A DNA stretch of 58,014 bases from the NCBI GenBank assembly GCA_003427395.1, contig BFEA01000077.1:805923-863936 (forward strand), given 5' to 3'. Below are positions 42,705 to 52,988 of this stretch, one piece after another. Origin of the DNA: Chara braunii. Its lineage: Eukaryota > Streptophyta > Charophyceae > Charales > Characeae. The position numbers and the translations under genes were made by a program. Within the stretch, counting starts at the first letter, position 1; each line of letters starts with the position of its first letter. The notes below the pieces were generated by a model, which made no database searches, was not told the DNA's origin, and saw nothing but the letters and a program-made list of their open reading frames with translations.

Positions 42705-42738
42705 GAACCGTGCGAAATAGTTGCCCATTACACGGCTC
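42705..42738 (-). ncRNA. Group II intron domain V
   Basis: On the minus strand a 34-nt hairpin begins GAGCCGTGTAATGGG and ends TTTCGCACGGTTC. The AGC catalytic triad, the CG bulge area and the closing ACGGTTC are intact, followed by GGAGGGCAC towards domain VI. It is an organellar intron relic in nuclear surroundings. Confidence 0.88.
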
Positions 42739-43019
42739 ACTAACTCTACTTGCTTTGAGTTCTCTTACGTAATTGGCGGGGTTTCACTGGATCAAGTGAC
42801 CAGTTTCCCCCTTGTGGACGTCCAAGCAACCTCAGGGCACGAAGTGGGCGAAGCTGAAGGCCTGACTTTAGTGAGTCCACGCAAGAAGAGACATTGGATC
42901 TCGTACTCGACTAATTATGTACTAGAGAGCCTATGAATCCCACCCAACCGTGGTCGTTGCAGTCACGACCGCAGCCTGCAGTCATGGCCGCGACTTCGCG
43001 GTCATGACACGGCCGCGAA

Positions 43020-43379
43020 AGTTTTTGCGGGCGCGTAGCGGCCAGAGGGGGAGGGGGTTGGGGGTGGGAGTTGCGGATTGGGGTTCCGAAACCCCGACCC
43101 TACCCCGTAAAGAAAGAAAAGGTAAAAAAAATGATTTTTGTGGGGTGGGGGTTGGTGTGTGAAAAACAAATTAAAATTTAAAAATTTTTGAAAATATTGA
43201 ATGATTTTAAGTGATTTATGGATTGATATTGGGTATGTGATTGACTGATCAATTAAGTTTTGATTGGTTGATGGACAGTTTTGATTGATTGACGGACTGA
43301 TTGATTGATTGATTGACTAACTGATTGATTGGTTAGTTGAGAGGGGAGGGGTCTCCCGGCCCCCCCCCCCCCCCCCCGC

Positions 43380-43442
<63 letters not shown>

Positions 43443-43445
43443 TAC
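43020..43445. repeat. GC-rich tract, (GATT)n, poly(C) and (CA)n
   Basis: After a GC-rich stretch (42943-43100), GATT-type repeats run through 43230-43335, a C run at 43361-43377 and a CA run at 43381-43437. Frames here are compositional. Confidence 0.85.
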
Positions 43446-44010
43446 AGGAATGAAGGTAGACCAAACGAGCCTATATGAGATGACCAGGCCGGCAGGACTG
43501 CAGGTCTGGGCCCAGGTCATTTCGGAATCGGGAGGCTTCCAGCCCACGCTACCATCCCATTTCTGCCGACGATTTCTGTGTCTTGTTTTGGTTTTTCAAA
43601 AAATTCTTTTATGATTTTTACTGATTTGATGTGACTGCCACAAAAAATGGCCCTTGGAGAACAAGCCAGTGCACAACCCGTGAAGGCAAAAGACTGATGA
43701 CCTCGCACACAACGTCGAATCAGAAGCCTTTCGAGGCTTGATTTGAATGACCTCGAGCTAACACCAAATAAGGCTTGAGCATAAGAGAAAAGACAACAGC
43801 CAAGTTGTCATTTAATTCTTTCTTTTGGCGTTTCGTTTCCATCTTCTCTGTTCCCTGTGTTTTTTTCCCTTTTGTTTTTTTTCTCTTTTCCCCTTTTTTT
43901 CCTCTTTTTTTCCTTTCTTTTTTTTCTTTTTTCTTTTTTTTCTCCTTTTTCCCTTCTTTCTTTTCTTTCTTGGTTTCTGTTGTCCCTTTCTCCTATTTGT
44001 GTGTGTTCAT
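43446..44010. other. No gene recognised
   Basis: Unique-looking sequence to 43800, then a T-rich tract (43810-43985). Only low-complexity Phe-rich frames occur. Confidence 0.5.
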
Positions 44011-45140
44011 GTGAGCACCCTTAAGAAGTGCTAAATAGTCGGTGGTTGGTAATTGGAGTGCCTGTAGGACTCTTAGGGGGTGCTCCATCTGTGATGTCTG
44101 TGGTGCATGAAGTCTGTGCATGGATTGTCATCTGTTGGACTGGCTCGGCAGGTAGTGGGAACGAACGGTCTGCAAAGTTCACCCATGATGTGAGTAGGTG
44201 ATGTGCCGCTCTGCTTTTATGTTGGACGTGTAGACTGCCTTGTCTGCGCTCCGCGGTTGCCTTGCTGCCCGTCCTGCTGGCTTCGAATGTTGTCCTTGCA
44301 AGCTGCTGTGTTCACTGTCTGGTGTGGCCGCCGTGTTGGAGTTGCCTTGTGCTTCGCTGTACTGCTGTCTTGCTGCCCATCCGCAGGCCTTCCTTTCCAA
44401 TCCTTACCTGTGTGCCAGTTGGTGTGGCTGCTGTCTTGGTGTTGCCTTGTGCTTCGCTGCGCTGATGATAGATTGTTTCCTCAGAGTTGCACCCTCAGGA
44501 AGTGCTAAATTGTCCGTGGTCATGCTTTACACACATCCAACACACACACAGAAATTCCAATGTACGTTTGTATTTTCTTGATTTTTTCTTAGTACTTTTT
44601 CTGTGTCACCCTCAGGAAGTGCTAAATACTCCGTGGTCAGGTGTTTGGAGTGCCCGCAGGACTTTTAGGGGGGTGCTCTGTCTGTGATGTCTGTGTGGTT
44701 TGCGTATGTGGTCTATGGGTGATGATGGACGTCCGTCCCTGGCTCAGCAGATGGCCGGAACCAACAGTCTGGGGATTCACTCGTGTTGTGAGTAGGTGAT
44801 TTGCCACTTTGCTCCATGTTGGATGTGCTGTTTGCGCTCTTCCGCTGCCTTGCTGTCTGCTCTGTTTGCTTTGCATGTCGTTCTTTGCAGCTGCTGCATT
44901 CCTTGTATGGTGCGGCTGTGTCGCTGGTGTTGCCTTGTGCTTCGCTGGGCTGTTGCCTCACTGCCCATCCGCATGCCTTGCCTTCCGAGCTCGCTGTGTT
45001 GGTGTTGCCTCTGCTTCATCGCACTGCCGTTGCGCTGCCCCTCTGCTTGCAGTGTTGTCCATGCAGTTGCGTTTAGCGTCGAGCATTGCCTGGTGCTTCA
45101 CTGAGTTGTTGCCTGCTGTTATGTTCCATTTGTGGACAGT
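44011..45140 (+). repeat. Degenerate tandem repeats, period about 595 bp with a GTTGCCTTGTGCTTCGCTG sub-motif
   Basis: CACCCTYARGAAGTGCTAAA recurs at about 44017, 44490 and 44609, followed by GTGGTnnGG. TGTGAGTAGGTGATKTGCC recurs at 44190 and 44786. GTTGCCTTGTGCTTCGCTG recurs at 44346, 44441 and 44931. No conserved frame is shared between units. Confidence 0.7.
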
Positions 45141-45200
45141 CTACCTTCAACAAAGGTCAAAGGGTTCATGACCCAAACCATCGATATGGGCATTCTGCCT

Positions 45201-45240
45201 CCTGATGAGTCGGTGCCACTCCAATGAAACAATCTCTGAT
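45201..45240 (+). ncRNA. Hammerhead-like core, degenerate
   Basis: CCTGATGAGTCGGTG ... ACTCCAATGAAACA matches the minus-strand motif near 39455-39494 at most positions. Stem II has a mismatch and stem I is not evident, so it is probably a decayed relic. Confidence 0.35.
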
Positions 45241-45289
45241 CATCACTTTTTAGTTTTTTCGGTCCTTGCATTTTTTTGGGACTTGTATT

Positions 45290-46060
45290 TTTCTGGTTTG
45301 CCTGTTTTGTGTGCTCGAGTGTCGTTTGCCCTCCTGCCTCCCCCGTATCTTCCAGACCTTGTCCTTTGCTGCTGCCTGCCGCATATGCCTTGTTGGTTGT
45401 CTTGTGTTGTTTTCTTGTTCGGTTTGCTGCCTTGTGTTGTTTGCCTGCCCACCCGCCTTCCCTGTGTCCTCCAGCCTATGTGCCTCTGCTGCCTGCCGTC
45501 CTATGCCTCATCTTAGGAAGTCTGTCAGGCCACCCACATCCCCCAAGCCCTTTCCCTTACTTGTCTTATGTAGTCCGTCTGGCCACCCGCCTCCCCCATG
45601 CCCTCCTGCCTATGTCATTTGCTGTTGAGTGCCATCCAGTGCCTTTCTGTGTCTTGCCCTTTGATTCACTGTCTTTTGTCAGCCTTTCCCTTGGTGTGCT
45701 TGTGTGTCATCTGCGTTCCCGCCTCGCCTTGCCCTCCAGAATTTGGCCTTCGCTGCTACCAGTCATTCTATGCCTTGTCCCCTCATGCCGTTACCTTAGT
45801 TGCCTTGTGATATCCCAATTTTTTGCTCCGCTCCACTTCTGCTGTTTTTTTCCTTCGCCACATTTTGTCCTTGTGTGTGGTTGTATTGTCTGCCCTCTTG
45901 CCCCCCCCGGTCCCCTCCAGCCTATGTGTTGCTTCCATGCTTTTGCCTTGCTGCTTTGCCTGGTTCATTCTTGCTTGATGTCTACCATCTTCTCTATCCT
46001 GCTGGTCTTTTCCTTTGTTGCTTTAGGAATAGTCTTGCTAGCCTATGTCCAAGCCTGACA
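45290..46060 (+). repeat. Pyrimidine-rich degenerate tandem repeat
   Basis: Units of about 80-110 bp share CCCGCCTCCCCnTGyCCTCC and GCCTATG with TGCTGCCTGCC. The long Cys/Pro/Leu-rich frame over it (45276-46058) is compositional. Confidence 0.55.
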
Positions 46061-47110
46061 ACATATGCCCCCTGCATAGTCTAGACTCTAGAGGATAATA
46101 AGACCCAGTTCCCCTAAATGACCAGAGAGATGTGAAACCGGATGCGGGTGAGGATCTGGGGCATGGACAGTCGTATCACAGGCCACTGTGAAGTTACTTA
46201 GCATCAAGGCTGGGCCGGCAACTGGCCGGTTCACCTCCCCCGGTCCACCCGGCGTCGGACCAGCCCAGGGGGGGTGAACTGGGAAATCGTTTTCAAAAAA
46301 CTGCCCGATTTTTTTCCTGTTTTTTTTTTGTGTGTGTGTTTCCGGTGGATTCAGATTTGCGCTCGTCAGGATCTGTTGAAGTCCACAATAAAACTTTGAA
46401 GGAGTGGCGGGGGAGGATTATTGGGATGCTCTCACGGGAAGGGGTCAAGTAAACCAGGTTGCTTGTCCGACTCCCTGTGGCCCAAAAACTTCTAATCAGC
46501 TCTTTGGATATGCCATCAGTCAGCAGTATGGCTGAACTAGATATGCGGAGAGGACATCCGTGCCAAAATCTTTCTGCCATGTGTCCAACCTCTCATTGTC
46601 ACCCAGATGCCAGCTATCCGCTCACGAACAAAAAGTTATCGGTTCAGGTTTCAGCTCATGGAGGCAGAGCATTTTCTGTCTGTTATTTTCTACATATGGT
46701 TGGTCATCAGTCCGAAAGTATCTTGCCTGCATGGCTGTCCAGATGCATATAGTGGAGTGAGGTCCACTCTTGGGCTTGCCGCTCGGAAAGCATTGTTATT
46801 CTGACTTCACCAGCCGCAACCCAAACCCATAACTTATCCCCAAGAGCATATGGACACCACAGAAGCATATAATCTCAGCAAAGCTACCACATCGTCATAT
46901 TGTTTCAGTTCTGGCATAGGGTGGACGCGCATTAGGACTATTGCATCTGGTCTGTGGTTCATTGGACTTCACGATGCCAATTTGGCAAATTGGAAAACGG
47001 GGCCTCTAGGACCCCGCATCGTGAAAAAAATGTGTAGTGGTTTTTCGCCGCTGATCTGCTATGATCTGCTGCTCAAATGGTTTCTTATGAAGTTTCTATG
47101 GGTCTTAGAG
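46061..47110. other. Unclassified stretch
   Basis: Short frames in both strands (46459-46804 and 46850-47236 plus) look faintly coding but show no motif that I can name. An old transposase relic is possible but unsupported. Confidence 0.35.
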
Positions 47111-47242
47111 TATACTCAGACTAGGCCCTCAAAATCGCAAAATAGCACAATGAGCGGCCAGATGCAGTCGTTCCTTCACAAGGACTCGATCTGGCGACTC
47201 GTTTTGCGATTTTTCGATTTTGAGGGCCTAGTGTGAGTATGC
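47110..47242. mobile_element. Foldback/MITE-like element, about 130 bp
   Basis: ACTCAGACTAGGCCCTCAAAATCG (about 47113) is inverted at 47212-47238 (CGATTTTGAGGGCCTAGTGTGAGT). Inner GCGGCCAGAT and ATCTGGCG also pair, so nearly the whole element folds. No TA duplication is evident; superfamily unknown. Confidence 0.75.
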
Positions 47243-47493
47243 CCTTATTATATAATGACTGTATTAGTTTGCGTAGGTTGTTTAAAAAATCGATAGTCGT
47301 CTTTCCTTAAATATTCTATTGTTGTTTGTATGATGTAGTCAAATAGTCGAAAAACAGTATATGCTGCCAAATTCAAGCTTCGCTCACGGGCTAAGGTCTT
47401 TGCTATAGCAGGCAAAGACATAAAGAAACCAGGCAATGGCTGGTAACCAGGTTCCAAAATCCAGACACCCAGCTCGCTCTTTCGAGCCACATT

Positions 47494-47689
47494 TCCTTTT
47501 TTTTTTTTTTTTTTTTTCCCCTCAAGGTCCTGGCTCCATATCCATTCTGGGGAGTGTCAGTCCGGTTCCTATTCCCCCGGCAAGTCAAAATTGAATACAT
47601 AATAGTACCCACTCACGCTTCCTTCCGTCTGGCCGAAGGAAATCCTGACCAGCATTGATTGCTCCTGCTAGGGAGGATTGACTGTCAGC
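47494..47689 (-). mobile_element. Short retroposon family 2, minus strand, with hairpin module
   Basis: On the minus strand: module (47689-47648, AATCCTCCCTAGCAGGAGC then AATCAATGCTGGTCAGG), spacer, body from about 47587 (GACTTGCCGGGGGAATAGGA) to 47518, and about 21 A (T run 47497-47517). It matches the plus-strand copy at 39016-39178. Confidence 0.7.
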
Positions 47690-47901
47690 TTGCCCAGACC
47701 ATTTGTTCCTCTCAGGCTTCGATTCAGAGCCTGTCATATAATTCCTTGCACAACGAGAACATCGAAAAGGTCCGCTAAAAGCTCTGTTGTTTGTCATTGT
47801 CCTTCTCTGTGTACCCTTTGAGTACTGTTGTTGATCGCAGTTCCGACCCTTCTGCCCGGTAGCCCGGTGGGCCCCAACAGTCATTGTGGTATAGCCTGGT
47901 G

Positions 47902-48461
47902 TCATTTCTTCCATCTCAATCTGTTATCTACTATCGTAGCCACCTTGCCCTTTAGCAGCCATTCTCTCTTGAATGTCTGCTTCCTGGTTGCTTGTCTTTC
48001 TGGTCTGTTTTGCACAGAGGTCGCTATTCTCCGCCATCTGCTCCTGGTTTCTGCCTCTGCCATGCTCAGTAGTAGAGACTGCATTTCTTCCTTTGCCACC
48101 TCTGCGTTCTTGATTGTCCGGGTGCATCTGCACTTCCATATTACCCACAGTGCCAATTTCCTGAGCAGGAGGAACCAGACTTCCCTGCTGCACTAAATGT
48201 TGCTGGGAGTATTAGATAGCAGTAAGATAGAGACGGGAGGGATGTTGAGGGGGGGGTGGAGAACAGGGTCGACCAAAGCTCCCGGAGCTTCTTCCAGATC
48301 CATGTTGCTTCTGGACAGGATAGGAGGCAGTGAGGGATGTCCTCAGGTGAGTTGTTCTTGCACAATGAGCAGCATTCCAGACTCTCCAGGCCAGAATGCT
48401 TCCTTCTTGCATGTAGCCATTGGTTGACGGGAAGGGCTGTTTGTGCTATCCGCAATTGCAT
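47902..48461 (-). pseudogene. LINE F zf-RVT zinc finger and C-terminal tail
   Basis: The frame at 48461-48141 reads MQLRIAQTALPVNQWLHARR and CCSLCKNNSPEDIPHCLLSC, giving the C-x2-C ... H-x4-C pattern of the plant LINE zinc finger. After a frameshift, 48156-47902 has MALWVIWKCRCTRTIKNAEV, like the IWxxRN end of other LINEs. Confidence 0.8.
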
Positions 48462-48981
48462 GCTGCGGATGCGGTTTGGGCAGATAAGAAGGTATTTAGT
48501 CCATGGGATTGTGATAGTGGTCGCCGGGTCTAGGTGAAGGATGGTTCTCCACTTCTCCGCCAGCCTTGGGTTCGGGTCAGTGGTTTTTAACTTTTTAGGC
48601 CGAGTTTATATCCGAACTTTACGACGTATTCTGTTATCACCCTTGGTTTCCCAGTGGTGCCCTGGTCCCATATCCACTACTTTGGGTCGAATTCTAGGTC
48701 CTCGATGTTGAGTTCCAGCTGGAAGATGAGCCAGGGCTTCCTTAGCAAGAAGGTTTCAATTTGTTCATGGTGTGGTGCTTTGTTCAGAGCTTCTAGTTCG
48801 CATAGGCTGTCTGGCAATGGGGTAGGAAATGAAGTTCGCCTGGCTCTAGGCTGGTAGTTAGTTCGATGCGGTTTGGATATGAACCGGTAAGCTCTTGTTG
48901 GTGGGGACTACATGAATTTTCGATTGTTGGACAGCAAGTGACAACCCTTTAGGGTGGTGCTCAGATCCTGTTCGTTAAGCC

Positions 48982-49427
48982 ATTCTTGCTGGTCCTCGGA
49001 CCACAAATGTTTGATCTGCCATACACCTCGTTCTACCCATGAGAGCCATCTGCAGTCTTTGGGTCGGAGAGTCCAGGGCTCGCCCTTTGTGTCTTTAATC
49101 CCAGGATTGCAGAACAGTCCATTCTTGCCGGTCCTCGGACCACAGATGTTTGATCTGCCATACACCTCGTTGTACCCATGAGAGGCATCTACGGTCTTTG
49201 GGTCGAAGAGTCCAGGGCTCGCCCTTTGTGTCTTTAATCCAAGGATTGCAGAACAGGGACCGTCTTAGGACTTCCTCTTTAATGTGTGGAGAACCTTTCT
49301 TTTCTGGTATCAGTTGGCGCTAGGCCCTTTGTGTCTTTAATCCAAGGATTGCAGAACAGGGACTGTCTTAGGACTTCCTCTTTAATGCGTGGAGAACCTT
49401 TCTTTTCTGGTATCAGTCGGCGCCAGG
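48982..49427 (-). repeat. Tandem duplications inside LINE F
   Basis: A 139-bp unit is repeated at 48982-49120 and 49121-49258; a 103-bp unit at 49222-49324 and 49325-49427. Neither length is divisible by three, so each duplication shifts the frame. On the minus strand the unit encodes GVWQIKHLWSEDQQEW, equivalent to GILRIRDIWD of LINE A. Confidence 0.85.
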
Positions 49428-49750
49428 CCTTCAGGATCGGTGACCAATAGGGGTTGGTTGTGGTGGAGGGATGAATGGGTTTTGCAGGGTGAGTTCTCCT
49501 TGTTGACCTCCCTGATTTGATTGCCCAGTCCCTTGCCATGATCTAGAAGAGGCCCCTCATGTTCGGTGGTGAGCTACCGGAGCCAAAATCCTTATGCTGT
49601 CTAACGCCATCTTGGTCCACGGGAGGGCATACTTTGTTAGGATTTTGATTATCCACTTCATCTGGAAGGCGGTCGCTTCCTGTTTCGGATCGATGATGCC
49701 TTGTCCTCCTTCGTGTGGTTTCCTGATAATGATTTGCCAGCCTACTTTGT

Positions 49751-50950
49751 TTAAGCATGTGGTTCTGCTGGGGTCTCCACTCCATAGGTAGCATCTGCTC
49801 TTGCTTTCAACTTTTTCAGGTCGTCATCCTGAGGGGACCATATGGAGGCCATGTACCACAATGTTGAGAAAACAGCCGCGTTGATGATTAGCGCTCTCCC
49901 TAGCAAGGAAGCCCGGGCTTTCCTGCAGGGGGCTAGACGAGTTATCGCTCTGGCAATCAAAGTCACCCCCATCCCTTGCCAAATGTCATCTCTGTTTACC
50001 ATAATACCCCGATACCTAAGAGCTTGGTCACTTGTGGACCATGACATTGGGGTGAATAAGTCTGGGGATTGGGGGGGGGTGCCTTTTGCAGGCCAACATC
50101 CTTCGGTTTTCTCCCAGTTCACCTTAATTTTTAAGGCTAGTCTGAAGGCTTCCATAGCGCAGGCTAGGGCTTGAAAGGAGGAATTGTTGGCGCGAATGAG
50201 GACCGTGAGGTTGTCTGCGAACATAAGTGTTGTGGGTAGAGCGAAATCGTGAAGGGGATTGTAGTTTTGTTCAGCCAGGCAGTCTATGGATGGGTCCTTG
50301 CGCAGAAAAGAGGCAATCACTTCCATTATGAACATGGATATCGATGGTGCGAGGGGGTCGCCTTGGCGGACCGATCTTGATATCGGATAGGTGTCTGACA
50401 ATATTCTGTTTATCTGCACTTTGCCTGTGGCGTCTCCATATGGCACTCTTACCCACTCTCTGAAATTTGGCCCGACTCCCATCCTCTCCATGCAGTCATG
50501 GAGGAAGTCCCAGTTGACTTGATCGTAGTCCTTTTCAAAGTCGAAGAATAGGATCGCCGCCTGCATTCGTTTTCCTGTAATCTTCTTTGCAGCCTCGTTT
50601 AGGGCCATCACATTATCAAGAATATATCGGTCTGGGATGGAGCCTGCTTGGTCGATATGGAAGCATTTGTCCATTAGTTTTAAGATTATGTTGGTTGGTG
50701 TCTTTGCGAGGATTTTGTAGGGCCTTGCGAGGAGTGAGATTGGCCTGTAGTTCTTTAGATCTTCCTTGTCTCCCTTCATGCAGATCAAAGAGACTACGCT
50801 GGTGCTCGAGAACTGAACCAGGCCTCCCTTTTCTCTGTTGTCGTTGATGAAATTCAGGAGGTCGTTGCCCAGTTCCGACCAAAACTGGGTCCAGAATTTT
50901 TTGGACAGACCATTGATACCTGGTGCCTTGTCATTTCCCATTTGGGACAA
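49751..50950 (-). CDS. LINE F reverse transcriptase, 399-codon open frame
   Basis: The frame is uninterrupted. It contains GNDKAPGINGLSKKFWTQFW at its start, NYRPISLLARPYKILAK (about residue 67), HIDQAGSIPDRYILDNVMAL, motif A FFDFEKDYDQ (about 133-142), motif B SRSVRQGDPLAPSISMFIME (about 190-210), motif C as MFADNLTVL (about 240-248), RYRGIMV, and the SLLGRALIINAAVFSTLWYM block. The second catalytic Asp of motif C is Asn (FADN), and AKTPTNI has replaced the usual AK-LTNR. It is probably inactive. Confidence 0.85.
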   Translation of the reverse strand: MSQMGNDKAPGINGLSKKFWTQFWSELGNDLLNFINDNREKGGLVQFSSTSVVSLICMKGDKEDLKNYRPISLLARPYKILAKTPTNIILKLMDKCFHIDQAGSIPDRYILDNVMALNEAAKKITGKRMQAAILFFDFEKDYDQVNWDFLHDCMERMGVGPNFREWVRVPYGDATGKVQINRILSDTYPISRSVRQGDPLAPSISMFIMEVIASFLRKDPSIDCLAEQNYNPLHDFALPTTLMFADNLTVLIRANNSSFQALACAMEAFRLALKIKVNWEKTEGCWPAKGTPPQSPDLFTPMSWSTSDQALRYRGIMVNRDDIWQGMGVTLIARAITRLAPCRKARASLLGRALIINAAVFSTLWYMASIWSPQDDDLKKLKARADATYGVETPAEPHA

Positions 50951-51055
50951 GGATCCGTGAAGTTCTTCTGAGGTGCTATCGGGCGTTGATAGCCTCGTTC
51001 AGGGCCATCACGTATGTTTCTGCGTGATCGTTCTATCTAGGTGCCTCATCATGTG

Positions 51056-51403
51056 CTAACGGGCATTGATATTTACTGTTGGAGAGCGGGATGGGGTCTT
51101 GGCCTCGTAATGATCAGCATAGAAGGATCTGGTGCTTCTTACCATGTATGTGCCGGTTGACTTTGTCTTCCCATGATCTGTTGGGTCCTTCAGCCCCTCT
51201 ATCATGTTGTTCCTAGCATTGGCCTTGATTTTGGAGAAGAAGAATTTAGACATGGATTCGTTGAGATTGTAGTTGGTCATTCGGACGCAAATTTGTAGAC
51301 CTCTGAGTTCCCATCTTCTCCATTCATTTAGTTCATCTTTGGTTGATTGGAGTAGGTTGTGGTAGGAGTTGGTAAGGTCAGATGCGAGGTTGGCCTCTGC
51401 CAC
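51056..51403 (-). pseudogene. LINE F linker between endonuclease and RT
   Basis: The frame contains LNEWRRWELRGLQICVRMTN and SKFFFSKIKANARNNMIEGL, the same KARxxIxxL feature as LINE A (KTKMARTTIEAL). No catalytic residues. Confidence 0.7.
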
Positions 51404-51432
51404 TTTGAGAGCGATCTGCAGTTCTTCCTTCC

Positions 51433-52164
51433 TTAATCAAGTTCTGCTGCTATGGTTCTAGACTTTGCTGACACCGTTTGAGATAGGTCTATGTAGCTAT
51501 CTATGAACCACTTGTGTCTGTTCGAGTGTGTCGCCTCTTCTTGCTGTAAGAACACCCATTTCCATCTGACTGCCTCAATCATACGGTCTGTGGAGAGAAG
51601 GGAGTTATTCATTCTTAAAAAACCCTGGCCTTTCTCAACCGGGGAGTTGAAATTTAGGAGCAGGTATGTCGGCTTGTGGTCAAGTCCCGTGAGGATATCG
51701 GCCTCCTTGATAGTTCCCTGCAGTGTATCAGACATTAAGAAGAAGTCAGTCCATGATAGTGGTGTGTGGTTAGAATGGTTCCTTTTGACTAAGGAGAAGG
51801 CATTCTTTCGAGCGTGGAGGGTGCGAAAGGGGTCGATCAGCTCAAACTCCGTCATGATATCCCGGATGTGAGTGCTAGCTCGTGCGGGACCCAGCAGGAC
51901 TGATCGAGAGTTGCCGTCTAGGCTGGGGTCGAATGTCGTGTTCCAATCATCTGCTATGATCATCGGTAGGGGGTTCGGGAGGAGTGATTCGAGCCACATT
52001 TCCCAATTTTGAATTAGCCAAAATTTTGGCTGGTTATGAAATGACTTTTTTTTTTTTGGGGGGGGGGACTTCACAAGAGGAATCGGTCCCCCGGTCATAA
52101 AAAAGTGCTTGGCCAAACTCTCTGGTGTCAATCGAGGCGCGTTAGCAGAATTTCCCAGTTTCAA
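51433..52164 (-). pseudogene. LINE F APE-type endonuclease, N-terminal truncated
   Basis: The frame holds PLPMIIADDWNTTFDPSLDG (the GDWN motif with ADDWN), ELIDPFRTLHARKNAFSLV, LSWTDFFLMSDTL (the RLD motif as WTD) and LDHKPTYLLLNF (the SDH motif as LDH). The early WNVRG and ETK motifs are missing: the first 60 residues are interrupted by a K-run from a T/G homopolymer (52043-52066). Downstream residues lead to the linker. The changed catalytic positions suggest the enzyme is dead. Confidence 0.8.
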
Positions 52165-52441
52165 AATTGGAAATTATATTATGGAAGCTTTGGAGTAGAA
52201 GTAATTGAAATAAAACCCAAAAATTGGGCTTCTATATTGGACATTCTTCTTGTACGTATGAATTTTTGCTCCACTATTTTCACAGCAAGACAGCTTATAA
52301 CTTGTAAGTCATATGAATATTTGTGTTAATAATCAAATTATCCTTCGGCCAAGATCAGCAGCGAGATATCTTCGCCCATTCATTTCAAGAAGCGGGGTCC
52401 AAAAGGCCTCGATTTTTTTTGTGAAGAGGCAGCTCCCTCCC
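52165..52441. other. Short AT-rich stretch, no gene
   Basis: No frame or repeat is recognised. Confidence 0.4.
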
Positions 52442-52687
52442 ATGGGCTAGGCAATCGCGGGGATGCCCTTCACTCCTCGGCCCCCCCCCTCCTCCCCCAC
52501 AAGCGTGGGTTCGACCGGGTGTCTGCCGGGCTGGTCAACCGCCCGGTCCGATCAGCACCCTCCCGTGGGCTAGGCAATCGCGGGGGTGCCCTTTACTCCC
52601 CCCCCCCCCCCCCCCACACACAAGCGTGGGTTCGACCGGGTGTCTGCCGGGCTGGTCAACCGTCCGGTCCGATCGGCAGGCTCCCGG
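52442..52687. repeat. Tandem duplication, 123-bp unit
   Basis: GGGCTAGGCAATCGCGGGG and AAGCGTGGGTTCGACCGGGT with TGCCGGGCTGGTCAACCG occur in both units (52442-52564, 52565-52687); a C run differs in length between them. Confidence 0.85.
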
Positions 52688-52802
52688 TCGGCGGAGGGGT
52701 CCCCAGTCCAACCGGGGACCAGCCCTGCTTAGCATGAAATTGTCCGTGCTATGCATAAGGGAAACACACACGCGCAGACACACATCCATGCACACATGTG
52801 CG

Positions 52803-52826
52803 CACACACACACACACACACACACT

Positions 52827-52921
<95 letters not shown>

Positions 52922-52922
52922 N

Positions 52923-52984
<62 letters not shown>
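52803..52984. repeat. (CA)n then (GA)n microsatellite
   Basis: CA runs at 52803-52858, then GA to 52984 with one N at 52922. Flanking frames are artefacts. Confidence 0.95.

Positions 52985-52988
<4 letters not shown>

Larger units (their letters stand above)
41638..42940. other. Nuclear mitochondrial DNA insertion (NUMT), rearranged
   Basis: A nad5 piece (41638-41805) is followed by sequence with two group II intron domain V copies in opposite orientation (42109-42142 plus, 42705-42738 minus). The rest has no nuclear repeat features, and its AT content and style differ from the flanks. The open frame at 42074-42616 runs across the plus-strand domain V and is not a gene. The right edge is near 42940, where GC-rich repeat begins. 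Opposite domain V orientation means that two mitochondrial segments were joined or inverted. Confidence 0.8.
47700..52164 (-). mobile_element. LINE F: third LINE lineage, minus strand, endonuclease to C-terminus
   Basis: The most complete LINE of the window. In minus-strand order it holds an endonuclease (52164-51433), a linker (51403-51056), an RT (50950-49751), a tandemly duplicated C-terminal region (49430-48980), and a zf-RVT finger (48461-48300) followed by a tail. It differs from both other families. There are several frameshifts. The 5' end and ORF1 are absent. Confidence 0.85.

Noticed and set aside
45276-46058. 260-codon Cys/Pro/Leu-rich frame
   Set aside because: It covers a degenerate pyrimidine-rich tandem repeat; units do not keep a frame.
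46459-47236. Possible transposase relic
   Set aside because: Frames on both strands look slightly coding-like, but no DDE or other motif could be found.
52442-52687. tRNA-like or riboswitch interpretation of GGTTCGACC repeats
   Set aside because: No cloverleaf or conserved fold; it is explained as a simple tandem duplication.
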